DNA from: Cornus controversa
Lineage: Eukaryota; Streptophyta; Magnoliopsida; Cornales; Cornaceae
Assembly: GCA_026545225.1 (NCBI GenBank)
Contig: CM048845.1
Span: 78,978,533-79,042,532, forward strand
DNA: 64,000 nt
Direction: 5' to 3'
Part shown: piece after piece, positions 36,855 to 48,337 of the stretch
Numbering within the stretch: the stretch's first letter is position 1
How the letters are laid out: every line of letters starts with the position of its first letter
Notes under the pieces: model-generated
Seen by the model: only the letters and a program-made list of their open reading frames with translations
Told to the model about the DNA's origin: nothing
The model's database searches: none
Position numbers and translations under genes: made by a program

Positions 36855-37962
36855 CTGAACCCAGCCGGAAGTGTGCCGACGAGGACGTCGGGCCTCGTAG
36901 GGGGGTGGATTGTAGTAACCCATGTGGACGGGTGTGAGTGGGCGGGTGCGAAGACAGACACTGGGCTGAGCTACCACACTGACAGGGTACAGGGTGCTCA
37001 ATCCCACATCGCCTGGGTGTGAAAAAGGGGATGTGCTTATATGTAATATATTCTCTTCAAATGGTATGAGGCCTTTTGGGGTAAAACGCAAGAGCAAAAC
37101 CGTGCAGGCTATGGCCCAAAGCGGATAATATCATACCATGTGTTGGAGCGGGGTATTACAGTTGGTATCAGAGCCTAAACACAGTCGGAAGTGTGCCGAC
37201 GAGGACGTCGGGCCTCGTAGGGGGGTGGATTGTAGTAACCCTTGTTGAAATACCCCCCAGAAAATTTCGTGCACGAAGTGGCCAGTCTCATACACAAAAC
37301 TTGAGGAATATTAACCACTGATAGCAACAAGCATAGATGCAAAAGACAGGAATAGAATAATTGGTAAAATCTGAACAAAAATCTCATTGAATTGAAATAA
37401 TTGATAAATAAATAATTATATTCTGGTATTACAATTTGGAAGTCCCGTAACCCAAGGACCCCTTAACCAGAAAAAACAAAAGTTTAACACTTAAATTGAA
37501 ATCCAAAACCAAAACCTCTAAATGAGTTCATAGTTTTACTCCTGAAGAAAAAGTAGATTCCTACCCTGTGACTGATGAGAGTAGATGTCTGTCACAGCTC
37601 AACCCTAGTACTCTATCCTCGCGGGGGAAGCTGCCTGGGACCTAAAATATCAACAAAGTGGGTTAAACCCACGAGCAAGTTCTATCTACTACATCCCAAT
37701 CAGAGAACCAATATACAAACCTAAATGTGAGGGACATAAGAGATAGATATACGTGCAACCATTCAGATTATTCCTTATTCAGTTCATGCTTTTAAAGATA
37801 CAAATCATCTCATATATTTTCTCAACAACCCTTACTATGTAAAAATGATTACCTTCATTACATTCACAAATAAAGATACATATCTATGCATTTTATTAAA
37901 TCTACGCAATTATGATATGTCAAATATAATGCATGAATACCTTAATAGGTATGGGCGATCCT

Positions 37963-39194
37963 TGTGAGATATATAATTGTAATTGGCAAATTTCGGTGTC
38001 AAAACTTGTTGATCGAGTTGTAATTTTTGTTTGATCTTGTGTCTCGATCTTCGGAGCTGAATGGAAGGTGTCTCGATACCGTGGATTTGATGAGGACATA
38101 ACTTAGAACAGGTATGTGAGTGAGGACACTATGTTTTGAAGTTTGGTGGGCTTAGGACTTGAAAAATATGCTTTAAAAGTTAAAATTGAGTTTTTGCTAA
38201 GTCCCACCGGTCCCCAAAAATGAGGACCGGTCCAACTTATCTCGGGATTTTTGATTTTGTACATGTCTGAAAAGTCCCACCCGTCCCCAATTTTTAGGAC
38301 CGGTCCGACTTGGCTGACATGCGCGAAAATTTCCTTTTTGATCCGAATTGATTTCCTAGTCAACCAAAACTTCTCTAAAACTTTCCTTAGGTGTTTTAAA
38401 CTTGTTTTCCAAGTAGACTAAGGATTCTAAACCTTATAAATACCTCTTTATGCTTCAATCTTAAAGGAAGAGATGAGGAACTCAATGATTTAATATTCAG
38501 AACCAGGAATATATTTTTGAGAGCTAAAAGAGGAATTTATGAGAGAAAATCTTCATTGATTTTTATTTTTGAGAGCACACACACACGGAGTGTTTAAGTT
38601 GTGATGTTCTTCTTCATCTGATCAAAGGAAATTTCAAGAAATCATCAGTCTACAAAGGTTGATCAAGAGCAGCAGAGGTGGTTCCTTCAAACTACAAGAT
38701 TTTATCTGAAGAGGAAGAGAAACGATCACTACGAAGGGAACAAAATACTTGCGGAGTATTTGTGTTCTTTCAGCAACCCTTCTGAAAGAATTGTGACGTT
38801 AGCCGGGAGTCTGCAGCAGTTGGACGTGTTGTCGCAATTGTAAGCCTGAGGTGTTCCGCATCAAGTTCTTGTCAGAGTGGAGTGGGTGTGAGTCTGGGAC
38901 AGAGTCTGGTGTACTTTGCTTCGAGATAGTGGATTGGTTTCTCTGGGGTTTCTGCCTCACCCCCGTGGTTTTTCCCATCTTGGGTTTCCACGTAAAATTC
39001 CTGGTGTCATCTCTAACTTTTCCTTACTTGCTTTATTTATTTTGTGATTGGTTTGAATGCTTAATTGATAATAATTGTGGGTAATTAATCAATCAGAAAA
39101 ATTGGGCAAGATGACCTATTCACCCCCCTCTAGGTCTAAGGATTAGCATCTCACTCTAAATTAACTAAACTGCTTCCACACCGCGCAACTCACA
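37963..39194 (+). repeat. 5' LTR of the SIRE-like Copia element
   Basis: It carries the element's promoter. A TATA-like CTTATAAATACC at about 38434-38445 is a likely transcription signal. The two small open frames inside each LTR (for example 38851-39084) are identical in both LTRs and are not genes. Confidence 0.93.
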
Positions 39195-39196
39195 TT

Positions 39197-39208
39197 TGGT
39201 ATCAGAGC
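39197..39208 (+). promoter_or_regulatory. Primer binding site of Copia element
   Basis: TGGTATCAGAGC lies two bases downstream of the 5' LTR and is complementary to initiator methionine tRNA. Confidence 0.92.
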
Positions 39209-39261
39209 GGGTTGCTCAATTCTGAGTTAGATTTTTTTTGGTTAATTTAGTTGTGAATTTC

Positions 39262-39474
39262 ATGATGTCTCATGTTGTGTCTTTTGATGAGGAAATTGTT
39301 TTACCCCAATTTTCTAATTCTATAACTGGCATGCATCTTGAGTGGTCTAAGTTGAAAAGGGACTATGAAAAGTTGTTGGAAAAATTGAAACTTGCTGAAC
39401 TTGATAGAGATATTTACAAATTGGAAGTTTCTGTTACCAATAAAAATTTAGAAGAACTTAGAATGAAAAGATGA
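39262..39474 (+). CDS. Short gag-like ORF of Copia element
   Basis: This 70-codon frame from the ATG ATG at 39262 reads a charged, helix-forming stretch ([20 protein letters not shown]). Its stop overlaps the start of the next frame as ATGA (39471-39474). Related elements have a capsid domain of a few hundred residues here, before the coil region; that is absent. The frame probably represents the middle of the original gag, displaced by a deletion and a frameshift. Whether it is translated is unknown. Confidence 0.5.
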   Translation: MMSHVVSFDEEIVLPQFSNSITGMHLEWSKLKRDYEKLLEKLKLAELDRDIYKLEVSVTNKNLEELRMKR

Positions 39475-42400
39475 ATCTTCTTGGTAAAGTTGAATTTCTG
39501 GAACAGGAAGTTAAACAGATTAAAGGGTTTAATAATTCACTTGAGCATAAGATTGATAACTTGAATTGTGAACTTGTTAAATCTAATCAGTCTTTCCAGA
39601 AATTTAACTCTGACACTTGCAAATTTGGTAAGTTAGATTTTTCTAAAAACTTGAGTAACAAAGAAGAATTGGGTTCAACTTCAAAGGAATTCTCATTTTT
39701 AAAATCAAAAGATATTTTTGTGAAAGTTGAGACTAAGCCTTCTATTATTACTCATGCTCTAAAACTTGCTCCAACATGTCATTTTTGTGGACAAATAGGT
39801 CATATTAAATACAAGTGTCAAAAGAGAAAAGTTGAACTGAAAAAACATAAAAACTTAAACAATTCAAGAGTTTTGCTGAATGAGATGAAAGAACTTGAAA
39901 AGAAGCAACAGGAATTGAAAGAAAAATTTGATAAATTGAATTGCTTTAATTCTGTTCTAGGCAATAAGAAGAAAAAGCCCCTTGAGACTGATAATTCTGA
40001 TTCTAAAACAGTTAGGAAATCATTTGATAAAAAATCTGAAACTGTTTGGGTAAAAAAGAATAATCTGAAATGTTTTGTCATGCACACTGCACTTAGAGTA
40101 CTTGGTCCTACAGGTTGGTACTTTGATAGTGGTTGCTCTAGGCACATGAGTGGGGATAGAACATTGTTTACCACTTTTAAGGATTATACTGGTGGATCTG
40201 TTACCTTTGGTGATGGCAATGCATCTAAAGTAAGTGGTAAAGGTAAAATTGATTTTCCTGCTTTTGGTGAATTGAAAAATGTTCTATATGTTAAAGGTTT
40301 AGCTGCAAACTTGTTGAGTATCAGTCAAATATGTGATAGTGGTTTTCAAGTTAATTTTACTCAACATGGATGTTTTGTAACTAATGAGCAGGGTGATTGT
40401 ATTTTGAAAGGATCTAGAACTCCTGAAAATTGTTATGTGATATTTTCAGATCCTTCACATATGTGTTTTTCTGCTGTGACTGATGAAGCTATCTTGTGGC
40501 ATAGGAGACTTGGTCATGTGAATTACAATGATTTGGTAAGTTTGTCTAATCATGAACAAGTTCGAGGTTTGCCTAAATTGAAAAGGCCATCAGATGAGGT
40601 ATGTGGACCATGTCAATTAGGTAAGCAAACTAGAGTGTCACATAAGAGACTTAAGCATCAAGTCACTTCAAGACCATTGGAACTGATTCATATGGATTTA
40701 ATGGGTCCAGTAAGAACTCAAAGCATAAGTGGTAAAAAGTATATGCTTGTAATGGTTGATGATTTTTCTAGATTTACTTTTATTGCTTTCTTGAGAGAAA
40801 AATCTGATGCTTTTGTGTTCTTCAGGTCAATTTGCCAAAGGATTCAGAATGAGAAAGGATATGCAATAACTCGTGTTAGGAGTGATAGAGGAGATGAGTT
40901 TGAACCTAGACCTTACATTGAGTATTGTGATAATCTTGGCATAAGTCATGAATTTTCTGCACCTAAAACACCTCAGCAGAATGGTGTAGTTGAAAGAAAG
41001 AATAGGACAATTGCAGAGATGGCACGTACTATGCTTCATGAAAGTAAGTTAGCTAAACATTTTTGGGCTGAAGCTGTTAGTACTGCTTGTCATGTTTTAA
41101 ACAGGGTGTACCTTAGGCCTGGAACTGAAAAGACTGCATATGAATTGTGGTATGGAAAGACACCCAACATTAAACACTTTAGAGTCTTTGGGAGTAAATG
41201 TTATATCCTTAGAGATAGGGAGAATTTAGGAAAATTTGACTCTAGAAGTGATGAAGGATATTTTTTGGGATATGCAATAAATAGTCGGGCGTATAGGGTG
41301 TATAACTGTCGCACTAAAGTTGTAATGGAGTCAATCAATGTTGTGATTGATGACTCAAGGCCTAAGGAGATACATGATCAACCTGAGGAAGAAGAAGGTA
41401 TAAACACCTTAGGGTTACCTGAGAGTGAACCTAGTGAGAGAGAGGTTGAGAAAGAAAGTGAAACTGAGGATGAAGGTGAGCATGTAGGTGGTGATGAAAT
41501 TGTTGATGATACACATGCACCTATAGAAAATACTATATCACATGAGGAAGTCCCAATGTCTGGCAGTTCTAGGATTCGAAGTAGTCATCCATTGACTAAT
41601 GTGATAGGGCCATGGGAGGAAAGAAATACTAGGAGTAGAGTCCGAGATAACATAGGACACTCATGTCATATGGCTCAATTTGAACCTAAAAATGTTGATG
41701 AAGCTCTTCAAAGTTCTGATTGGCTTATAGCAATGCAAGAAGAGTTGAATCAATTTGTGAAAAATGATGTTTGGGAGTTAGTGCCTCAACCTAAGGATAT
41801 GAACATCATAGGAACTAAATGGATTTTTAAAAACAAACTTGATGAGAATGGGCTTGTAATGAGAAATAAAGCCAGGTTAGTTGCACAAGGATATACTCAA
41901 GTTGAAGGAATTGATTTTGATGAAACTTTTGCACCAGTTGCTAGACTTGAGTCTATTCGTCTTCTTCTTGCTCTTGCATGTCACTTTAAGTTTAAATTGT
42001 TTCAAATGGATGTTAAAAGTGCTTTTCTAAATGGTATTTTGCAAGAAGAAGTGTATGTAACTCAACCTAAAGGTTTTGTTGATCCTCATAATCCTGATCA
42101 TGTTTTCCATTTGAAAAAGGCTCTTTATGGTTTGAAACAAGCTCCTAGAGCATGGTATGAAAAATTGACTTCTTATCTGTTACATAAGGGCTTTAGGAGA
42201 GGGGGAGCTGATAAAACTTTATTCATAATCAGGAAAGGGAAAAATTTGATTGTTGCTCAAATCTATGTGGATGATATTGTTGTTGGTTCTACTTCTGATA
42301 ACCTTGTTCATGAATTTGCTAAAGATATGGGTAATACTTTTGAGATGAGCATGGTTGGTGAACTAACATTTTTTCTTGGACTCCAGGTGAAGCAATTTGA

Positions 42401-43208
42401 TGATGGGATTTTTATATCTCAAACTAAGTATGCAAAGGAGTTAGTCAAGAAATTTGGTTTGGAAGGTTCCAAACATGTGCAAACTCCTATGAGTACTTCT
42501 TCCAAGTTGGAAAAGAACTCTGATTCTAAGAGAGTTGATCCTTCATTATATAGGAGTATGATTGGCAGCCTGTTGTATTTAACAGCAAGTAGGCCTGATA
42601 TTGCATTTAGTGTAGGAGTATGTGCTAGGTATCAAGCTGATCCTAGAGAACAACATCTCATTGCAGTCAAGCGCATTATTCGATATGTCAATAGCTCTTT
42701 GAATTATGGATTGCGTTTTTCTATGGAGTCTAATTCTGAGATTGCAGGTTACACTGATACTGATTGGGCTGGTAATAAGGATGATAGGAAAAGTACTTCA
42801 GGTGGTTGTTTCTATGTTGGTACTAATCTTGTTTCATGGTACAGCAAGAAGCAAAATTGTGTTTCCTTATCATCATGTGAAGCTGAATATATTGCTGCTG
42901 GAAGTTGTTGCACACAACTACTTTGGATGAAGCAGATGCTACTGGATTATGAAATTGAACAAGGTACAATGTCTATCTTTTGTGATAACAATAGTACAAT
43001 TAATATCTCAAAGAATCCAGTTTTGCATTCTAGGACAAAACACATTGACATTCGACATCATTTTATTCGGGAATTAGTTGAACAAAATGTCGTGTCTTTG
43101 GAGAAAGTGCATACTGATAATAATTTGTCCGACATTCTCACAAAGCCTTTAGATGCTTCTAGGTTTCATCGCCTTAGGAAATCTATAGGCATTTGTTGTC
43201 TTGATTAG
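39471..43208 (+). CDS. Copia gag(C-terminal)-pol polyprotein, 1245 residues
   Basis: Domains in order: a coiled-coil gag tail (1-60); a CCHC zinc knuckle at 103-116 ([14 protein letters not shown]); an aspartic protease with the DSG triad at 219-221; a GAG-pre-integrase region around LWHRRLGH (342-349); an integrase with catalytic D409, D472 and E508 (35 residues between the last two); reverse transcriptase from about 762 with YVDD at 932-935; and RNase H with TDTDWAG at 1095-1101 and SCEAEY at 1135-1140. It ends at a normal distance after DILTKPLD. All catalytic residues I can check are kept and there is no stop or frameshift, so pol could be active. Protease, integrase and RT-RNase H would be cut from it to make a DNA copy and insert it. 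It lacks the capsid part of gag. Confidence 0.95.
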   Translation: MNLLGKVEFLEQEVKQIKGFNNSLEHKIDNLNCELVKSNQSFQKFNSDTCKFGKLDFSKNLSNKEELGSTSKEFSFLKSKDIFVKVETKPSIITHALKLAPTCHFCGQIGHIKYKCQKRKVELKKHKNLNNSRVLLNEMKELEKKQQELKEKFDKLNCFNSVLGNKKKKPLETDNSDSKTVRKSFDKKSETVWVKKNNLKCFVMHTALRVLGPTGWYFDSGCSRHMSGDRTLFTTFKDYTGGSVTFGDGNASKVSGKGKIDFPAFGELKNVLYVKGLAANLLSISQICDSGFQVNFTQHGCFVTNEQGDCILKGSRTPENCYVIFSDPSHMCFSAVTDEAILWHRRLGHVNYNDLVSLSNHEQVRGLPKLKRPSDEVCGPCQLGKQTRVSHKRLKHQVTSRPLELIHMDLMGPVRTQSISGKKYMLVMVDDFSRFTFIAFLREKSDAFVFFRSICQRIQNEKGYAITRVRSDRGDEFEPRPYIEYCDNLGISHEFSAPKTPQQNGVVERKNRTIAEMARTMLHESKLAKHFWAEAVSTACHVLNRVYLRPGTEKTAYELWYGKTPNIKHFRVFGSKCYILRDRENLGKFDSRSDEGYFLGYAINSRAYRVYNCRTKVVMESINVVIDDSRPKEIHDQPEEEEGINTLGLPESEPSEREVEKESETEDEGEHVGGDEIVDDTHAPIENTISHEEVPMSGSSRIRSSHPLTNVIGPWEERNTRSRVRDNIGHSCHMAQFEPKNVDEALQSSDWLIAMQEELNQFVKNDVWELVPQPKDMNIIGTKWIFKNKLDENGLVMRNKARLVAQGYTQVEGIDFDETFAPVARLESIRLLLALACHFKFKLFQMDVKSAFLNGILQEEVYVTQPKGFVDPHNPDHVFHLKKALYGLKQAPRAWYEKLTSYLLHKGFRRGGADKTLFIIRKGKNLIVAQIYVDDIVVGSTSDNLVHEFAKDMGNTFEMSMVGELTFFLGLQVKQFDDGIFISQTKYAKELVKKFGLEGSKHVQTPMSTSSKLEKNSDSKRVDPSLYRSMIGSLLYLTASRPDIAFSVGVCARYQADPREQHLIAVKRIIRYVNSSLNYGLRFSMESNSEIAGYTDTDWAGNKDDRKSTSGGCFYVGTNLVSWYSKKQNCVSLSSCEAEYIAAGSCCTQLLWMKQMLLDYEIEQGTMSIFCDNNSTINISKNPVLHSRTKHIDIRHHFIRELVEQNVVSLEKVHTDNNLSDILTKPLDASRFHRLRKSIGICCLD

Positions 43209-44523
43209 ATTGCATAGCATTGACATAATCTAGAAAGGAACTTCATATTCATCTTATGAGTCTAGATTATGCATTGAACCTTGTAGTTTTAGGTTTATTT
43301 TTATTTTTATTTTTATTGAGAAGTTAAGCAAACCATATTAGAATTAGTATGTTTGAACACAAGGAAATTAGTGACACATAGATTACATGTGTATAACATA
43401 CTATAGCTAAGAGTTGAAAATTTGGTTTTGCTTACTTATTTCGTTTAGTAGATGAATCATGATGAGTACATTTACTGGATTATTTTTATGTCATTGTTTT
43501 GGTCGAAGATAGTGTTGACGTGATAGAGCATTATCTTGGGAATTGAATGTTCAAATATTGTGCTAAAGACCAAAAAGAGTGATGAGTGGAAAAAAATAAT
43601 ATCAACAGCTGGAAAAGAAAAGAATAAAAAAAAAAATGAAAAATTGCTGTTGAGCATATTCTTATGGAAAAGGCTACCTTCGGGATTTGTTCGAAGCTAC
43701 CACTACAACATAAATCTCCAATGAGATATCTTTTGAAAAGAGTTGTTTTGAGGAAATAGCTGGCTACCCGTAAGAGTGAAAGCCACCGAATATGTATGTG
43801 CGAGGAACAATAAAAGAAAAAAAAATGAAAGTCTGTGCACATGTTGATTGTTTGATTTCTGAGTAAGTGTAATGTCATTGAAATATTGTCTGGAAATCTG
43901 AACAATTGGCAAAAGAAATATTTTGGCTTATGAAAATTTATGGTGATTTTACTACACTTACTAAGTGTGTGAAACTAATTGATTAAGCTTTGGTTTTAGT
44001 TTGTTGTGTTCATATAGTCTTGTGGAGTCAATATTTTCTATTGTTTACATATACAAGTTCTATATGCTTGCTTGCTTCCTCCTTATTATTTTTTATTTCT
44101 TTTGAGTCCCTTGTCAATTTGTGACAAAAAGGGGGAGAGATTTGAGAAATTTATTGGAGAGACTTTGTGACTTTCAGGGGGAGAGTTGTCTAGTCATTTA
44201 TCATTAAGGGGGAGATAAATTGTTTGAGAGAGAGCATTACATAGCATTGGCATTACATGTTTTGTTTTATTCTTGCTTATGGTTATGCTTATTTATCTTT
44301 ATTAAGCTTTCACGAAGGTATCTTTGAGTGGTGTTTTGCAGATTATCGTGGTTCATCATATTTGCTGAATATAGGTGTTCTTCATATTTGCCACAAGCTC
44401 AAGATCAAAGTGAATGCTTAGTTTGGCTCAGTTGTTTTTTTATTTTTGACAACATTGTAATTTATCTTTTCTGCTGCGGGGTAGATTACATATTGTCTAG
44501 GTTGGTTTTGTCACGAAATTGCC
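43209..44523 (+). other. Copia 3' internal non-coding region
   Basis: No long frame is present. Purine-rich AAGGGGGAGA words recur near 44129, 44177 and 44208 as well as in the true polypurine tract. The older relative at 20393-20943 carries an accessory ORF upstream of its equivalent region; here none remains. Confidence 0.6.
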
Positions 44524-44535
44524 AAAGGGGGAGAT
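44524..44535 (+). promoter_or_regulatory. Polypurine tract of Copia element
   Basis: AAAGGGGGAGAT directly precedes the 3' LTR and would prime plus-strand synthesis. Confidence 0.9.
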
Positions 44536-45767
44536 TGTGAGATATATAATTGTAATTGGCAAATTTCGGTGTCAAAACTTGTTGATCGAGTTGTAATTTT
44601 TGTTTGATCTTGTGTCTCGATCTTCGGAGCTGAACGGAAGGTGTCTCGATACCGTGGATTTGATGAGGACATAACTTAGAACAGGTATGTGAGTGAGGAC
44701 ACTATGTTTTGAAGTTTGGTGGGCTTAGGACTTGAAAAATATGCTTTAAAAGTTAAAATTGAGTTTTTGCTAAGTCCCACCGGTCCCCAAAAATGAGGAC
44801 CGGTCCAACTTATCTCGGGATTTTTGATTTTGTACATGTCTGAAAAGTCCCACCCGTCCCCAATTTTTAGGACCGGTCCGACTTGGCTGACATGCGCGAA
44901 AATTTCCTTTTTAATCCGAATTGATTTCCTAGTCAACCAAAACTTCTCTAAAACTTTCCTTAGGTGTTTTAAACTTGTTTTCCAAGTAGACTAAGGATTC
45001 TAAACCTTATAAATACCTCTTTATGCTTCAATCAAAAAGAGAGAGATGAGGAACTCAATGATTTAATATTCAGAACCAGGAATATATTTTTGAGAGCTAA
45101 AAGAGGAATTTATGAGAGAAAATCTTCATTGATTTTTATTTTTGAGAGCACACACACACGGAGTGTTTAAGTTGTGATGTTCTTCTTCATCTGATCAACG
45201 GAAATTTCAAGACATCATCAGTCTACAAAGGTTGATCAAGAGCAGCAGAGGTGGTTCCTTCAAACTACAAGATTTTATCTGAAGAGGAAGAGAAACGATC
45301 ACTACGAAGGGAACAAAATACTTGCGGAGTATTTGTGTTCTTTCAGCAACCCTTCTGAAAGAATTGTGACGTTAGCCGGGAGTCTGCAGCAGTTGGACGT
45401 GTTGTCGCAATTGTAAGCCTGAGGTGTTCCGCATCAAGTTCTTGTCAGAGTGGAGTGGGTGTGAGTCTGGGACAGAGTCTGGTGTACTTTGCTTCGAGAT
45501 AGTGGATTGGTTTCTCTGGGGTTTCTGCCTCACCCCCGTGGTTTTTCCCATCTTGGGTTTCCACGTAAAATTCCTGGTGTCATCTCTAACTTTTCCTTAC
45601 TTGCTTTATTTATTTTGTGATTGGTTTGAATGCTTAATTGATAATAATTGTGGGTAATTAATCAATCAGAAAAATTGGGCAAGATGACCTATTCACCCCC
45701 CTCTAGGTCTAAGGATTAGCATCTCACTCTAAATTAACTAAACTGCTTCCGCACCGCGCAACTCACA
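44536..45767 (+). repeat. 3' LTR of the SIRE-like Copia element
   Basis: This is the same length as the 5' LTR (1232 bp). Differences are seen near 44636, 44913, 45034-45043, 45199, 45215 and 45751. The target duplication ATCCT follows at 45768. Confidence 0.93.
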
Positions 45768-45779
45768 ATCCTAACATGC

Positions 45780-45940
45780 CAGGCAATCCTTACATGCCAA
45801 ATAAAAAGTATAGATACCTTATTAGGTATGGGCGATCCTGACACGCCGGGCAATCCTTACATGCCAAATAAAAAGTATAGATACCTTATTAGGTATGGGC
45901 GATCCTGACACGCTGGGTAATCCTTACATGCCAAATAAAA
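45780..45940. repeat. Tandem repeat in the gypsy LTR, about 67-bp unit
   Basis: Two full copies and one partial copy of a unit contain GCAATCCTTACATGCC and TTAGGTATGGGCGATCCT. A further partial unit lies before the Copia insertion at 37940-37962, so the Copia element landed inside this array. Confidence 0.8.
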
Positions 45941-46859
45941 ATACAGATGCATTCCCAACATGAAATAATAAATAAACAAGATGCATTATGATTTTTAATT
46001 TTCACAGACTACAAATTTGAATTATTTGCTATGCAATTATCACCATATGACAAATCATTCACAAGTGAACCTTAATCAAGTATCCCATGTGCATTTATAT
46101 CTAAAAAAATAAACACAATCAATTAAATCAAAATAACCTAACATCCATTAAAGAAAATAATTTCCCAAACCAACCGCCAATGCACTCAAATCTCCGAGGG
46201 AATCTCAACCTACTCTTATCTAGGTTTCTGGGCCTATTCTACTTCTAAGAACACTATTAAAACATTCTGAAATTTTCTGAAATTAAAAAAAATATTTTCA
46301 ATAAACCAAAGAAGGTGAAAATTCAGCTTTTAGGCACTTTAAAAATTAATTGAACACCAAGGGAAGCTCATTTCGAGGTGAAAATTTAAACCCAAGTTTA
46401 TTTAATCTCTAAATAGTTACAGAAAAATTTAGGGAATTTTTGGAATTTCAGAAGTATTTTCTAAAATTACAGAAAGTGAAAAACTCAGCTTTTGGACACT
46501 TTAAAAATCAATTGAACAACAAGAAAAGATCATTTTGAGTTGAAACTTTAAACCCAAGTGTATTTAACCTCCAGAGAGTTACAGTAAAAATTTGGGAATT
46601 TTTGGAGTTGTAAAAGTATTTTCTAAAATTACAAAAATTGAAAAAGACAGCTTTTGGGTACTTTTAAAAATTAATTAGACAACAAGGGAAAATTATTTTG
46701 AGTTGAAAATTTAAAATTAAGTGTATTTAACATCCAATATCATACAGTAAAATTTTCAAAATTTTTGGAATCATGAAACTATTTTTAAAACATGATTTTT
46801 CAAATTTTCAAGTTTTTTCAAAAATTTCAAAAAAGTAAAAAAAATATCAAAACATTTCG

Positions 46860-47110
46860 GAATGGGCCCATAGTGGACCCAGTGGTGGGCCCCCTCGAGT
46901 GGGGCCCAAAACCGCCTTTCCCGGCGCCGGCCAGGGGCTTGGGGAAGTGCCCAGCGCTGGGGCTTCTTCCCCAGCTCATCCAGCAGCGCGCACAACGTGC
47001 TGCCGGCGACTTCCCGGCGACGGTCCGGCCTCCTCCGGCCACCGCTCGCCTCCATTTTTGCGCCGTTCTTCTCCTCTCGACGCCGTCTACCTATTGGTGT
47101 AAAAAGCCTC
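46860..47110. other. GC-rich, CpG-rich segment within the gypsy LTR
   Basis: About 240 bases with many CpG sites (CCGGCGCCGG, CCGGCGACGG) sit in otherwise AT-rich DNA. Open frames on both strands (up to 168 codons) follow from composition. On the minus strand it lies in the first part of the LTR, where a promoter or leader would be. It is LTR sequence, not a host gene. Confidence 0.6.
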
Positions 47111-48292
47111 ATTCGAAACGGCCCGAATCAAAAACCCTCAATTCACAAGTTCTAGGGTTCTTCGCAAAATTCAGAAATTTAAAACCCAATTATTCACGAT
47201 CTGTTTTCCTAAGGATTCAGAGTTGTTTACAAGATAATCCCAACACCGTAAGTTCACGATTTAACATCTACTTACTTTCAAATTGCATGCATGAATAATT
47301 TCTTTCTTAACACAATATACATATACATGAATATATGTTCATATAACCTTACATAAACAAAATCTATCTATTATATATACAATCATCATAGTTAAATCTC
47401 ACGAAATTTATCAACAACAGCAAAATATAAACATACAATTAACTACAAATTTTTAATATAAATAAAATCCTCAAACCTAGACTACGTATACGGATTCAAA
47501 GGGGAAGAGAAAAATCAAACTTGCCTTTTTCTGACGAATCAACTTGTTCATCCGATCGTCACTCCCTTCTCTCTTTCGTTTACTCCCTTAATTCTGTGTG
47601 TAAAACAACGGCAAAACCCTAATTTCTTCTTTTTCCTTTTTGTCTTAATTATTATTCTTTTATTGATTTTCCTAAAACTAAATAAAATAAAAATAATAAT
47701 AATAATAGCAATAATAGTATAATTATAACCCTAGGCCCATCTTTTAAACATAACCTTAGCCCACTCATCCTAGCCCAAATTCCTCCCTAGCCCAAACCAA
47801 AACATTTAAATACAATAACACACAATTAATAACAATTCACAAAAAAAATAAATAGAGAAATTTAAATGAAATGAATTGAATCTATAAAACCTAAGCAATC
47901 CACATAAAATGATAAGATGCATATATAAAAGAAACGCAACTCACCTAAAATGATAATTTATAAAAAAAAAACATTTCATATGAATTACTAAAATAAAGTA
48001 AGAATATAAAGAAATTCAATTTCCTTTAAAATAATCGACATCTAAATTTTTCGGGGTATTACACTTGTGGACGGGTGTGAGTGGGCGGGTGCGAAGACAG
48101 ACACTGGGCTGAGCTACCACACTGACAAGGTATAGGGTGTTCAATCCCACATCGCCTAGGTGTTGTGCGTATATGTAGTATGTTCTCTTCAAACGGTATG
48201 AGGCCTTTTGGGGTAAAACGCAAAAACAAAATCGTGCGGGCTATGGCCCAAAGCGGACAATATCATACCATGTGTTGGAGCGGGGTATTACA

Positions 48293-48337
48293 GTTTTAGA
48301 GTTTTGTTTAGGTTATAACTCTATTTTTTTCATAGCG
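48293..48337 (-). mobile_element. Helitron-like family fragment, continued right of the TRIM
   Basis: GTTTTAGAGTTTTGTTTAGG and GTTATAACTCTATTTTTTTC continue the repeat interrupted at 36601 and match 26030-26060. It breaks off at about 48337 where gypsy gag sequence starts. Confidence 0.65.

Larger units (their letters stand above)
37963..45767 (+). mobile_element. Complete Copia retrotransposon, SIRE-like lineage
   Basis: Two LTRs of 1232 bp each (37963-39194 and 44536-45767) differ at only about nine positions by eye. They start TGTGAGATATATAATTG and end GCGCAACTCACA. Target duplications ATCCT lie at 37958-37962 and 45768-45772. The primer site TGGTATCAGAGC (39197-39208) and polypurine tract AAAGGGGGAGAT (44524-44535) are in place. 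An open frame of 1245 codons gives a full pol. The high LTR identity means a recent insertion. The gag region is abnormally short. Confidence 0.95.
37246..48063 (-). mobile_element. Solo LTR of long Ty3/gypsy element (Tekay/Del type), interrupted
   Basis: Without the Copia insertion this is 37246-37962 plus 45773-48063, about 3.0 kb. On the minus strand it begins TGTAATACCCCGAAAAATTT and ends CTGGGGGGTATTTCA. The perfect duplication CTTGT flanks it (37241-37245 and 48064-48068). No primer site, polypurine tract or protein domain is present, so it is a solo LTR left by recombination. The start sequence and length resemble Tekay/Del LTRs. The family name is inferred; the borders are seen. Confidence 0.85.
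36602..48292 (+). mobile_element. TRIM element with three LTRs in tandem, interrupted
   Basis: The structure is LTR (36602-36840), 70-bp internal (36841-36910), LTR (36911-37160), 70-bp internal (37161-37230), then a third LTR (37231-37245 plus 48069-48292) split by a solo LTR. Each LTR starts TGTAGTAACCC and ends GGGGTATTACA. Each internal part starts with a methionine-tRNA primer site (TGGTATCAGAGC) and ends in a purine-rich GTAGGGGGGTGGAT. The whole array is flanked by GTTTT on both sides (36597-36601 and 48293-48297), so it inserted or settled as one unit. There is no coding capacity; such elements rely on enzymes from others. Confidence 0.93.

Noticed and set aside
36602..37160. Cassandra-type TRIM with 5S rRNA in the LTR
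   Set aside because: I looked for the 5S promoter words in the LTRs and did not see them.
38851..39084. 77-codon frame repeated at 45424-45657 as a duplicated small gene
   Set aside because: Both copies are the same place in the two LTRs of one Copia element.
46792..47298. Open frame of 168 codons in the GC-rich patch as a possible gene
   Set aside because: It lies inside a gypsy LTR with defined borders, overlaps frames on the other strand, and its composition explains its openness.
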